Shown piece after piece: positions 34,601 through 45,427 of a stretch of 64,000 bases of DNA. Positions within the stretch are counted from its first letter, which is position 1. Every line of letters starts with the position of its first letter. The translations under genes and the position numbers were made by a program. This DNA is from Salvator merianae (Eukaryota > Chordata > Lepidosauria > Squamata > Teiidae): assembly GCA_003586115.2 (NCBI GenBank), contig QVOM02000112.1:48346669-48410668 (forward strand). The letters run 5' to 3'. Below the pieces are notes generated by a model, which was given only the letters and a program-made list of their open reading frames with translations, searched no databases and was not told where the DNA came from.

Positions 34601-36540
34601 GAATATAAGCTTCAGTTACCCTGATGGGGCAAAGCCCTTGGAGTGTGGATGGCTGCCTCCATGCCTGGTCTTTACTGATTTAATATGGTATTGTAAGAAA
34701 TGGGTCTATAAAAAACCCCTGAACAAAATACATTGTGAACAAAGTTGGTGAGGAAGCATTCAATTTATTTGGATGTTCTTGCAAGATGGGTGTCCTAACT
34801 AGGTAGGCACACACCTAGAGCTTGGTGCAGCAAGCTTATATCCCCAAAGCACGACCGAAATGTCCCTCCCTCTCTCTCTCAGTGGCTGAAGAGAGAAAGG
34901 TTTACAGTTTACCCATCCGCCTACAAAATATTCCCCTTGATATGTTCCCCCTCCCGTAACATACATCCCATGTCTCATTAAAGGCTTCAATTATTCATTC
35001 GTGGGCATCAACGAAAATATTCATGACCTTCATTACGCAGGCTCAAACCCTTAAAAACTGGTGCCGAATAAGAAAAGTTCAACCTAGCTATTTATCTCAT
35101 GTAGCTGTCTAACTAATGCAGATAGATTTTGTTATAAGTGACAGTAATGGAGTTAGCCTCCGTTCGTACCAGGATAGTTTGTAATCCTTAGCTTTTAACT
35201 CTATCAGGAATTTAGCATCTTCTAGTTTCCTTCAGATAGGAATGGCTAACTTGTCCACAGCACTCTAGTTATGTTCAGAGGAGGTGTACCTTAGAATTGA
35301 AAAAGTAACATTTTCTTATTTCTCACAATATAACTATACCATACTAGGTCATTAGATATGAACAGGCCATTAGTCTACAAAAGCTTATGCTACCAAGTTC
35401 TTTCTTTCTGTTAGTCTGTACAGTCCCACTAGATGCCTTTGCTTTTCTCTCTCTATGTGTATATCTCTATCTCTATCATCTGATCTCTATCATCTCTCTA
35501 TCTGAATTTATATAAATTAGGGAAGGCATTAGGGCCTTTATATGAATGGTGAGGAAAATAATGCTAGGTGTCCTCTCCATATTGTAATATATGAAGCCAT
35601 TTAGTGTGTATACTAACCCAGGTACAGAGCACATCTTCTATGCTGTGACCAGTTATTGTCATGAATGTGTGGTATTGGCAGATAACCTTTTGTTTGTTTT
35701 AATACAAGAATGCATTCAGTACAGAAATTTAAGTTAAATATAGTCCATTCACATCTAAATCTGTACAATGCTACACATTTGTTTATACACTAGTTTCCTA
35801 TCAGGCGTTAAACAATCATTTGATAATATTTTGATTGCCCTAAGAAAGAGCTTGCCTTGCTCTTGATTTGGAATACTGAAATATATTGCTGATTTGGAGA
35901 TAACACCTTTTTAGCAGGATAGCATCTGGGACCTCTTTATAAGAGAAGGCTGTTTGAATTGGCTGCTCAAAATGCACTTCTATACTTGACGCTGAATCCT
36001 ATGTTGGTGTGCTTTTGTAACAGATACCTGAGGTAAAGACTCTTGGAATCTAAAATTCTTTCAACTGGGCGATAAAACATTAAGTTTATATTTGCTACAT
36101 AGTTCCAATAACATGTCATTTGGCACTTAAAAATAGATTTAACATTACCAGGTTAGCCAGCAACGTTTGTGGTAACTTTATTCAATGCTGTGGCTGTAAT
36201 CACTTCTGCAAGGCTTGACATATTTTATAATTGAACTGCCAGCTTTTCACTAAGCTGCAATTCATTCACACACATAACTGTGACTTGCTAACCAAATTAT
36301 GTTGATTTCCTCAGATGTGGCTGGATAGAAGGTTGCAGTCTTAACTTTTTTCCTCAATATGAGATTACAGAACCATGAGGAGTATTAACATATTAAAAGG
36401 CTGTTTATTATTTTCTGAACAAAGTCACTCAGCTTCTCTTATTTATCTTCTCCCTTTAGCCAAAGGAAACATTTGATTTACTTATATATGCTTCCTTTAC
36501 AGTGGAATCACATAAGTCTCATTGAGTGAAATGGAATTTA
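31667..36540. other. No gene recognised (4.9 kb)
   Basis: Largely AT-rich. About 34240-34400 resembles a decayed GGCTGTGATCAGACA-family element (AACCATCTCTGAGG, GATTGTTCACGCAC, GCTAGAAAAGGTGGATTA). 33075-33420 shows short inverted words (CCTGGGAT / ATCCCAGG). A TCTA/TCTC-rich run lies at 35447-35505. No supported coding exon. Confidence 0.4.
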
Positions 36541-36755
36541 GGCTGTGATCAGACACAACAAAAAAAGGCATCTCTGAGGTGTATCAGAGACAGCTTAGAG
36601 ATGGGATTGTTTACACAGCAGTCTGCCCCTCCCCCTTCTCATGAACATTCTATGCTAGAAAAGGTAGATTAGAGAAGACTTGGGAAAACAAGTGCCACAC
36701 ACCGTCCATATGAGGTACCTCCAAGTCGCCCCTTTTGTTGTGTCTGAACACAGCC
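36541..36755. mobile_element. TIR element, GGCTGTGATCAGACA family
   Basis: GGCTGTGATCAGACACAACA at left and TGTTGTGTCTGAACACAGCC at right are inverted. TTA lies on both sides (36538-36540 and 36756-36758), a 3-bp TSD as in PIF/Harbinger elements. 215 bp, non-coding. Confidence 0.74.
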
Positions 36756-36774
36756 TTATTCTCAGATAACTGAT

Positions 36775-36990
36775 GCTGTGTTTAGACATAGCAAAAGGGG
36801 CAACTTGGAGGCACCTCATAGAGACAGTGTGTGGCACTCGGGTTCCCAAGTTTTCTTTAATTCACCTTTTCTAGCATATAATGTTTATGAGAAGTGGGAG
36901 GGGCAGGCTGCTGTGTGAACAATCCCATCTCTAAGCCCTCTCTGAGCTGCCTCAGTGATGCTTTTTTTTGTTGTTGTGTGTGATCACAGC
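36775..36990. mobile_element. Same TIR family, inverted neighbour copy
   Basis: Runs in the opposite orientation to 36541-36755: GCTGTGTTTAGACATAGCAA first, then TCTCATAGAGACAGTG-type words, and GTGTGTGATCACAGC at the end. The two copies are only about 20 bp apart, so they form a long inverted repeat of roughly 215-bp arms. Confidence 0.72.
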
Positions 36991-37462
36991 CTGAGTATAG
37001 GAATGAAGACTTAAGAAGTTTTTGTTTGTTTACTCATGTGTATGACTAGTTGACTTCATTTACTGACTGTAGATCAATGAACAGTGCATGCTTGTATATA
37101 ATGGGTCCAAGTTTCAATTTCCAACTGTTTCAGGCATATTCTGACAAAGCAGTGCATTTTCTTCACAGAGAACTAAAGTTATGCCCTTCCAGGAAAAAAC
37201 CCAACCCACTTCCCTTGTGTCCATATAATTATCAGCCAGGACAATCAGATCAGTTACTCAGGTTCTCTAAAATCCATTTTCAGTCTCTGTTGGCTAACTA
37301 ACTGCAAGTCTGCACAAATATGCAGCCAATCAATGCTGCTAGGTTGCACTCCTATCTCTTAAGGGCAAAAGGCAAATTATCCTCCCATTCTATTCTCACT
37401 GAAAATAATTTCACATAGCAATAAGACAAACTGCCTCTCCATTCAGCTGCATTTTCTCAAGA
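36991..37462. other. No feature recognised
   Basis: AT-rich, no supported feature. Confidence 0.3.
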
Positions 37463-37470
37463 CTGTACAC

Positions 37471-37826
37471 TGGGGATGTGATAAACCAATTCTTTTTAGA
37501 ACTGGTTCTACAAGAATGGTGTGTGTGTGTGTTGAATGGTTCAGATTCAAACTGAACTCGCTGCTGGTTCTAAACTTCAGTTTGAATTTGAACCAGACCA
37601 GGGGGAGTTTGAACCTCTCTGGTTTCAGCTAAAGTGGTTCTAAATGGAAACAGTTTGGTAGTGTTTTTGCTCTTTTAGAAGGACTTTTGGAACAATTGTA
37701 AAGCAATGAACTGGTTTGATGAACCACTAAACCAGTTCAAGGCTCAAATCAAACCAGTTCATTGCCTTTATGGTTCAGTTTGATTTTTGAACTGAACTGC
37801 AAAAATTAGATTTGTGCACATCTTTC
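37471..37826. mobile_element. hAT-type non-autonomous element, copy C, perfect 8-bp TSD
   Basis: CTGTACAC on both sides (37463-37470 and 37827-37834). The ends are TGGGGATGTGATAAACC and TTTGTGCACATCTTTC, diverged family TIRs. The arms are rich in GGTTC/GAACC words that pair across the element. A (GT)n run of six units lies near 37520. 356 bp, no coding capacity. Confidence 0.78.
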
Positions 37827-38013
37827 CTGTACACACCAAGCCAGTAAGTAATTATCAGGTCAGAGTAATTTGCACAAAACAGGAATGTTGGGAACATCCA
37901 CATATGCATCAAATTGTACACTGTGGAGACTACTCTTAGTCCACAGAAAGCTTAACCTACTTTCAAAGCTGGGAAACAAAAGCTCCTTAGGGTCGTAGTG
38001 GCATGCTGGGTAG

Positions 38014-38086
38014 AATCATAGAATCATAGAGTTGGAAGGGACCTCCAGGGTCATCGAGTCCAACCCCCTGCTCAATGCAGGATTCA
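38014..38086 (-). mobile_element. CR1 3' UTR and terminus
   Basis: On the minus strand the ORF2 stop at 38087 is followed by GAGCAGGGGGTTGGACTCGA, GGTCCCTTCCAACTCTATGA and ends in repeated ATTCTATGATTC. This octamer-type ending is the hallmark of CR1 LINEs. The 3' UTR is very short, as usual for the family. No TSD is visible. Confidence 0.88.
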
Positions 38087-40810
38087 CTACACCATCCTAG
38101 ACAGATATCTGTCCAGCCTTTCCTTGAAGATCTCCAGTGAAGGAGAGTCCACCACCTCCTGTGGTAACCTGTTCCAGTGACTGATTGCCCTTACGGTCAG
38201 AAAATTTTTCCTAATATCTAGCCTGTATCTACTCCCTTGAAGTTTCATCCCATTGTTTCTAGTCCTTCCTTCCTGTGCAACTGAGAATAGGGCCAATCCT
38301 TCTGCACTGTGACAGCCCTTGAGATATTTGAAAACAGCTATCATATCTCCTCTCAGTCTTCTCTTCTGCAGGCTATACATTCCTAGGTCCTTTAACCGTT
38401 CCTCATAGGACATGGTTTGCAGACCGCTCACCATTTTGGTCGCCCTTCTCTGAACTTGTTCCAGTTTATCAATGTCCCTTTTAAACTGGGGCGCCCAGAA
38501 CTGGACACAATACTCCAGATGAGGTCTGACCAAGGAAGAGTAAAGTGGGACAATTACGTCTCGTGATCTAGACTCTATACTCCTCTTGATTCAGCCCAGG
38601 ATGGTGTTTGCCTTTTTTGCAGCTGCGTCACACTGTTGACTCATGTTTAATCTATGATCTACTAGTACACCCAGATCCTTTTCACATGTGCTGCTGCTCA
38701 GCGAGATTCCTCCCATTCTGTATTGGATATTGTCATTTTTCTTACCTAGATGTAAAACTTTGCATTTCTCCCTGTTAAATGTCATTCTGTTAGTTTCTGC
38801 CCACTGTTCAAGCTTGTCCAAATCCTTTTGAATCCTCTCCTTCTCCTCCCTAGTGTTAGCAACCCCCCCTAGCTTTGTGTCGTCTGCAAATTTGATCAGC
38901 GTCCCCTCAACACCTTCATCCAGATCGTTTATAAAAATGTTGAACAGCAATGGGCCCAAGACGGAGCCTTGCGGTACCCCACTCGAGACAGTCTTCCAAT
39001 CGGATGTGAAGCCATTTATGACCACTCTTTGAGTGCGATCACTAAGCCAGTTATGAATCCACCTAACAGTTGTCCTGTCAATCCCATATTTGATCATTTT
39101 TTCAATAAGTATAGTATGAGACACCTTGTCAAATGCTTTGCTAAAGTCAAGATATACTATGTCCACAGCCTTTCCTTGATCTATCCATCCAGTAATTTTG
39201 TCATAAAAGGAAATGAGATTAGTCTGGCATGACTTGCTTGTTACAAATCCATGTTGGCTCTGGTTAATTACTGCATTCCCATCCAAGTGTTCCCATATAT
39301 GCTGTTTAATGATTTGTTCAAGGATCTTGCCTGGTATTGAAGTCAGGCTCACAGGCCTGTAGTTGCCTGGGTCAGCCTTCTTTCCTTTTTTAAAGATAGG
39401 TACAACATTCGCCCTTCTCCAATCTTCTGGGACTTCTCCTGTTATCCATGAGTTCTCAAATATCACAGAGAGTGGTTCAGCAATTATATCAGATAATTCC
39501 TTCAGCACCCTAGGATGTAATTCATCTGGACCTGGAGACTTGAATTCATTTAAGTTTGCTAAATGTTCCCTCACCTTCTCCTTGTCCATACAGAGCCTTG
39601 ATTCTCTTATTCCCTCAAGAGCACAGTGAAGGCCAACTGATGTTTCATTTCCTTTCTGAGAGAAAACAGATGCAAAATAGGAGTTCAGAAGTTCTGCCTT
39701 CTGAATGTCGTTTTTGACCAAATCACCCTTCTCATCCTGTAAAGGTCCTATAGCTTCTTTGACTTTTCTTTTGCTTCTGACATACCCCCAAAACCCTTTT
39801 TTATTGTTTTTGGCCTCTCTTGCAATCCTCAATTCATTTTTAGCTTTAGCCTTTCTGACACTTATCCTGCAGTTCCTGCAGATTGCATTATATTCTTCTT
39901 TTGATATGTCCCCCTCTTTCCATTTTTTAAACATTTCTTTTTTTCTTTTTAGCAAGTGATTAAGTTCAGGGTTCATCCACCCTGGTCTCTTTAGATGCTT
40001 GCCATTCTTTCTTCTTTTAGGAATTGTTAAAGATTGTGCCTCTAGAATCTCCTTTCTCAAAATTTCCCATCCTTCCTGGACATTTCTGTCCTTTAAGACA
40101 TCCAGCCAATGGATCCTTCCTACCCTCCTTCTGAGTCCATCAAAGTCTGCTCCTCTGAAGTCTAACCTTGAAGTCTGAGTCCTCTCAGATCTTCCTCCCT
40201 TCGTTATCCAAAACTTAATGATAGCATGGTCACTGCCACCCAGGGTCCCAGTCACCCTTACTTCCTCAACCATTTCCTCCCTGTTAGTAAGGATTAGGTC
40301 CAAGATAGCAGACCCCCTTGTTTTTTCCTCCATCCTTTGGAAAATGAAGTTATCTGCCAGAGAGGATAAGAATTTATTGGACCCGTGACTTTTGCCAGAG
40401 AGAGATTCCCAACAAATGTCCGGATAGTTAAAATCTCCCATAATCACTAGGTCGTGTTTCCCTGAGAGCTTGGCCATCTGATGTATAAATAGTTCATCCA
40501 TATCTTTTGTTTGTCCAGGGGGTCTATAATAAACTCCTACAACAGTATCCTTTGTGTTGCTCTTTCCTTGTATTTTCACCCAAATCTTTCCATTATCTGA
40601 AAGATTAATTTCTGTGGTGGTATATACTTTCCTTACATACAATGCAACACCTCCTCCCCTTTTATTAAGCCTGTTTTTTTTAAATAAGTTGTATCCTTCT
40701 AGCTCTGTGTTCCAATCATGTGTATCATCCCACCAAGTTTCAGTTATGCCTATGACATCATATTTATTTTCCTGTGCTAGGATTTCCAGTTCTCCTTGTT
40801 TGTTTCCCAT
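38087..40810 (-). pseudogene. CR1 ORF2: AP endonuclease and reverse transcriptase, one nonsense codon
   Basis: The frame from 40810 down to 38087 is about 907 codons with a single TGA at 38593-38591, in a context where relatives carry Cys (ANTILGC...). Upstream the endonuclease shows GITETWW, GGGVALYV, VVGVYYRPPG, VIMGDFNYPD and GSDHAIIKFW. The RT shows KSPGPDELHPRVLKEL, NYRPVSLTSIPGKILE, LDFSKAFDKVSH (motif A), SGVPQGSVLGPLL and KFADDTKLGG (motif C). After the stop the same frame continues with VRPHLEYCVQFWAP and ends LDRYLSRMV, the normal C-terminus. In CR1 this protein nicks the target and reverse-transcribes its own RNA. Only one lesion in 2.7 kb implies a young copy. ORF1 lies upstream on the same strand after a gap of about 185 bp. 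Confidence 0.93.
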
Positions 40811-40995
40811 GCTTTGCGCATTGGTATAGAAACATTTTAGTTTGCGACCAATGTCTCTTACAGGCTTGACTTCTCTAGTTTCCTTCCAAACTGTTTGTCT
40901 TTGTTCCTTCCTTTCATTTCTGGTAGCAAGATCCTTATCTGTATTTATTAGCTGCTTATCTTTCTCTGGACTTTTACTTCCCTTCCCCTTTTGCC

Positions 40996-41869
40996 CTAGT
41001 TTAAAGCTCTCCTGATGAGCGCAGCCAGTCTCCTGCCAAATATGTGCTTTCCTGTCTTTGTAAGATGGAGCCCATCTCTCGCAAGGAGTCCATCATATAA
41101 GTAGTTTAGTCCATGGTCTAGAAATCCAAATCCTTGCTGGTAGCACCATCGACGTAGCCAGTTGTTTACCTGTAGAATCTTGCTCCATCTTCTTGTCCTA
41201 TGACCATTCACTGGGAGGATAGAAGAGAAGACAACTTGCGCTCCCAGTTCCTTCACTTTCCTGCCCAGGTCTTCAAAGTCTCTGCAGATAGCTTCAAAGT
41301 TCCTTCCTGCAGTGTCATTTGTTCCTACATGTATTAGTAGGAACGGGTAATAGTCTTTAGGACTGAAGAGTCTTGGCAGCCTCTCGGTTACATCTTTGAT
41401 TCGTGCACCGGGAAGGCAGCACACTTCTCGTGAGGTCATGTCAGGTCTGCACACAGCTGCCTCTGTTCCCCGCAATAAGGAATCCCCCACAACCACCACT
41501 CTCCTATTCTTCTTCACAGCTTCTCTTCTTTTTTTTCGGTTCAAGAGGTTTCATATTGCACACCAAATCTTCCCGAACTTCCTGATTATTCTTCTCCGTG
41601 AGAGCCTGGTACCGGTTTTCAAGCTGTATAGTTGCTGACTCTCTCCTTATCCTCCTGCTTCTTTTGGTCACATGCTTCCAATCCTCAGCTTCCACAGGTT
41701 CTCTGATGTTGTCTTCTTCGTGATCAGTTTGAAGTGCTTCTTCCGTTGTATCCAGGAAGCTCTCCTTCTCCCAAATGAGCTTCAAAGTAGCCACTCTCTC
41801 CTCAAGTTCTTGCACTTTCTCTTCCAGCAAAGACACGCGTTTGCATTTGCGGCAGGTGTAATCAGTCAC
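40996..41869 (-). pseudogene. CR1 ORF1 with C-terminal SGNH/GDSL-type esterase domain, frameshifted
   Basis: The first part (41869-41504, minus) carries CRKCKR then a predicted coiled coil (LLEEKVQELEERVATLKLIW), followed by a charged linker. The second part (to 40996) is a complete SGNH-hydrolase-like domain: VVVVGDSLLRG (block I Ser), LIHVGTNDTAG (block III Gly/Asn) and DGLHLTKTG (block V Asp/His). CR1 ORF1 proteins are known to carry such an esterase domain and to bind RNA. The two parts are in different frames. The switch lies at a run of eight A (T at 41529-41536 on the plus strand), so a one-base slippage is the likely lesion. No ATG is seen at the 5' end, and an in-frame TGA lies just upstream of 41869, so the element may be 5'-truncated or start non-canonically. 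Confidence 0.88.
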
Positions 41870-42721
41870 ATTTCAGTCACACCCTGGGAAATCACCCTAG
41901 AAGTGTGTGCCAGAATGGGCTGTGGGTTACTTCTGCTACTGCTGATTCTTTGTACAGCAGTGGAAGGAGGAGGGAACCCACCTGACCCATGCTTTCACTT
42001 ATTTTAAGTGCCCTACCAATAGAGCGCTCCTGGACCTTTCTTGTGATGTGACTAAAATGTTTCTAATGTGGAACTCCAAAGCCAGGGAATATTGAAGGCC
42101 CTGGCTTTATTTTGGCATGATGGTCTGACTCGCATTTAGTGTACAATGCTGTGCAGACACTGTGGTTCCAGCATGCCACTAGAATGGACCACATGGATGT
42201 TAAAATGAACCACGTGGAGGCTTAAAATGTAAGGATGTAATCATAGTGAACATAAAAGAAAAAAAATGCAGTTTTTCCTGTGCAAACTGCTGCGGTAAGC
42301 ATTTCAGCAAAAGGCTTTTTTCCCCCTTCAGGATTTATATAAAAGGAAAACAGGAGAGTAAAGTTTTGTCATGTGGGAAAGACAGCAGTTTTCCTACATC
42401 TTTAATAGCAACACAGAAGAGGAAATTTGAGCTGGTGTAGCTTATAATGCAGGGTACATTTGCTGAAATTTCCTCTCCTGTACATCTGCTGGAGGTATAG
42501 AAGTCCTATGTCTTTTTCTATGGCAACCATGTGCTTTACTAAACTTTACCAGCTTTTAATAACTTTGAATAAAGTTCTCTTCCAAAAGCACTGATTGCCA
42601 AACTGGGTGAAAAGCTTTTGGGAGGCTGTGAGGTCATGAACAGAAAAAGGAAAAATGTAAAAATCATTAGAAATACTCATTACAAGGGAAAAATAATAGC
42701 AACTTGCAAAGATACATGCAT
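41870..42721. other. No gene recognised
   Basis: May include CR1 5' UTR at its start (GTGTGACTGA and ATGTGACTGA repeat around 41863-41882 on the minus strand). The rest is unclassified. Confidence 0.35.
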
Positions 42722-42725
42722 GCAC

Positions 42726-42770
<45 letters not shown>
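42722..42770. repeat. (CA)n microsatellite
   Basis: About 24 CA units with one CG interruption near the start. Confidence 0.95.
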
Positions 42771-42772
<2 letters not shown>

Positions 42773-44599
42773 TGAGTGTGTGTTTACATCAATCAAAAAC
42801 TGGAGGTTTGGTGAAAAAAATGGGGGGGGGCACACTAAAAAGATTTGTAACCCTTTCTCTACAGAAAGGGAAATTGATATTATTCCTACATTGCATAACA
42901 AAGGGCATATAGTTGTTCCCTTGTACCTCCACATTAGGACAAAGAAGCCTGGGATAGGTTATAACGAAATTCTTGTTACCAAACTAGGCACCTTTCTAAA
43001 AAAACCCCTTTATTTGGGTCATAGATGCAGGGGCTTTTTGCTGGGAGGCTCAGAAGCAAAATGGAAGCCCTTTTACTGAACTTGGACCATGTTTATTATT
43101 GCACTTGGCAGGTTTTTTGGTCTGAGTTTGCATGTTGTGGGGCACACATTTATTTCTTTGTTGGGGGGGGGCATGCACCCTGCACACATCTCTTACCATT
43201 TCTTAATAAGCTGGGCTTTGAGTGCTAGAAAGAGCCAGTTAGTTCTTTTTTCTGGTTGGAAACACAGCTTACATAAAGACGATAAATGTCATTTTTTCTC
43301 TGAATAACCAAATGATGAAATATTTGATTCTTGTGTAATCTAACTCTTTGTATAAATGAAGAAAAATGCACCTGCCTTTTAACAAATGCTTACAGTCCTT
43401 TTTGCATGGGCCAGCATTAGCATGATTTAGGAAGGAGTCTTAGGGGTCTCCCTTCCTCACAGTGGTGTGAGATAGAGGGAAGCCCTGCTCCCCTCCTAAA
43501 ATGTTTCATCTGCACTGGATGAAGTGAGTGAGCAGGAGAGGGTGTCAAAATAGGTCCATGGGGAACTTTAGTAGGCCCATGAGGGACCCTTTTTTGGTGA
43601 CACTCCAGGAAGTGCCACTAGAAGTCATGCTTCACAGAAAAAGGGCCCTCCAGGAAACTTTGAAGGCTGGGCTGAGCCCAACTTTTGGAGGCAATGGCCA
43701 GAACCTGGATGACACAGAGCATCCAAAATGAAGACACCCTATCATGTTTCAGCAGCCAGCCATCCCAGGGTGGAATAGTTGTGTATCCTAGTTCAGAGCA
43801 TCCCATTCTGGCCCAGGATAAGGGGAAGAGTGGGGAGATGGCCTGTGTTCCTTTACAATGTTAGAAACATACTAAACCAATATGTTACTCATAGCAGAAA
43901 TCTTTTGATTTAGAGAATTCCCCTTTTAAGCTTATTACACATTTAAAATGTGCCTATTCTGCACTTTCTTAAATCATCCATCCTAGATTCTATTAGCTGT
44001 TCCCCCTCCCCATACATAAAAGGAAGACATGGCTTTTAGAAATGCTCAAGCCATTACAGTAAATCATTATGTTTGCAGTTTATAATCGCTAAAGTTTCAT
44101 GAGGCTAAGCATCTCTGGCAGGTCAAGGTTTTATAATAAACATATTTGGAGACTATCATAGGTTTAAGTCAACAACCTAGCAATGATTGACTATTAAATC
44201 CTGAAACTACTGATACTGTTCTATCTCATTAAATCATTCCTGGGGATTTTTTTTTTCTTGTTTAAAAGACAGAATTTAAACCTGGAGAAACAGTACTGGA
44301 AAAGGACAATATTCATTGTCTTTTTTCAGTATTCATGTTATTTCCACTGGGAACATTTCCAACTGCATGTGTGGTAATATAGTTGAAGCTATAAATACGC
44401 CGATGGGATAAAACTATCCTACTCAAGATGTACACTGATACTGAATCCAACCAAATAAGAGGATCTCAGGGCTAATGATATATAAAACTAAGCATGCAGT
44501 TTACCATGCAGCTGCTATGCAGAATACCAGTTCAAATCCTGCCTGGAAGATCTCTTCAGTAAGGGCACATAGGGAAGTCCCCCAAAGTTTCACTCACCT
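42771..44599. other. No gene recognised
   Basis: Unclassified. 43860-44450 is AT-rich, free of recognised repeats and a candidate conserved non-coding stretch by feel only. GTTCAAATCC at 44530-44539 matches a tRNA B-box but no A-box or cloverleaf was found. Confidence 0.35.
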
Positions 44600-45122
44600 A
44601 TTCTACCTAAATTATGAGAGAAAGAAAAAATATAGAGTCACGCCAGCTCAGATACTGTCCAGATTAACAAAGTCTGATGGCAAATGGACTCCTGGAACAA
44701 ACAAGAAAATCTGGATTTGCTGGAATGTTATTATAATAGCAAGTCCAATGAGAAGAGTTATATGAAATGGATGAGGGGACTATGGATACTTAAAAGATCA
44801 ACATCCATGCGCACTGAGAAACATTTAGTTGTCCAACACTCAAATATAATCAAGAGGAAACTGCTATCACAACTGGAGACTGACAGGCTACAATGAATAA
44901 GTCTAAACCAAAATAATACTGTTGAAATCTTGGAAATACAGTCTACCTCTCCCCACCAGAAGAAGGTGAAAAGACATAATCACTACTACTACTCATGCTG
45001 TAAGGCAAACCTGTTGAAATGAGAATATTGATTATAAACAAACTTGCAACACTTGCACTAGACTGTCTAAGCCTAGCATAAAACTACTTTTGGATGAGAT
45101 ACTAGCAGTTGCCAATGTAGCT
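44600..45122 (+). pseudogene. R4-like LINE, 5' part of ORF
   Basis: The frame 44684-44896 reads LLECYYNSKSNEKSYMKWMR then LWILKRSTSMRTEKHL and IIKRKLLSQLETDRLQ. This resembles the region ahead of RT in R4/Dong-type LINEs of lizards and other animals (recalled, not searched). Frame changes surround it. The remainder up to 45122 is non-coding or decayed. It is cut at 45123 by a CR1 fragment. Confidence 0.6.
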
Positions 45123-45427
45123 GAGGGGCTGTCATAGTGAAGAAGGATCAGACCTATTCTCAGTTATGCAGGAGGGAAGGACTAGAAACAATGGGATGAA
45201 AATTCAAAGGAGTAGATACAGGCTGGATATTAGGAAAAACTTTCTGACCATAAGGGCAATCAGTCAATGGAACAGGTTGCCACAGGAGGTGGTGGGCTCG
45301 CCTTCGCTGGGGGTCTTCAAGGAGAGGTTGGATGGATATCTGTCTGGGATGCTTTGGTGAATCTTGCATTTAGCAAGGGGTTGGAGTTGATGGCCCTGGA
45401 GGTCCCTTCCAACTCTATGATTCTATG
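45123..45427 (+). mobile_element. CR1 3' fragment nested in the R4-like element
   Basis: GGACTAGAAACAATGGGATG, GGATATTAGGAAAAACTTTC and CCACAGGAGGTGGTGGGCTC through to CCAACTCTATGATTCTATG match the 3' end of the antisense CR1 at 38014-38310 closely. It encodes RTRNNGMK, RYRLDIRKNFLTIRAISQWN and a YLSGM C-terminal end. Severe 5' truncation, sense orientation. No TSD seen. Confidence 0.85.

Noticed and set aside
38969..39959. Plus-strand frames of 84-88 codons inside the CR1
   Set aside because: They are antisense shadows of the CR1 ORF2.
42618..43079. 153-codon frame with a long His/Thr repeat
   Set aside because: It is a translation of the (CA)n microsatellite and its flanks.
44530..44539. 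tRNA B-box-like GTTCAAATCC
   Set aside because: No A-box at the right distance and no cloverleaf. At most a remnant of a tRNA-derived SINE.
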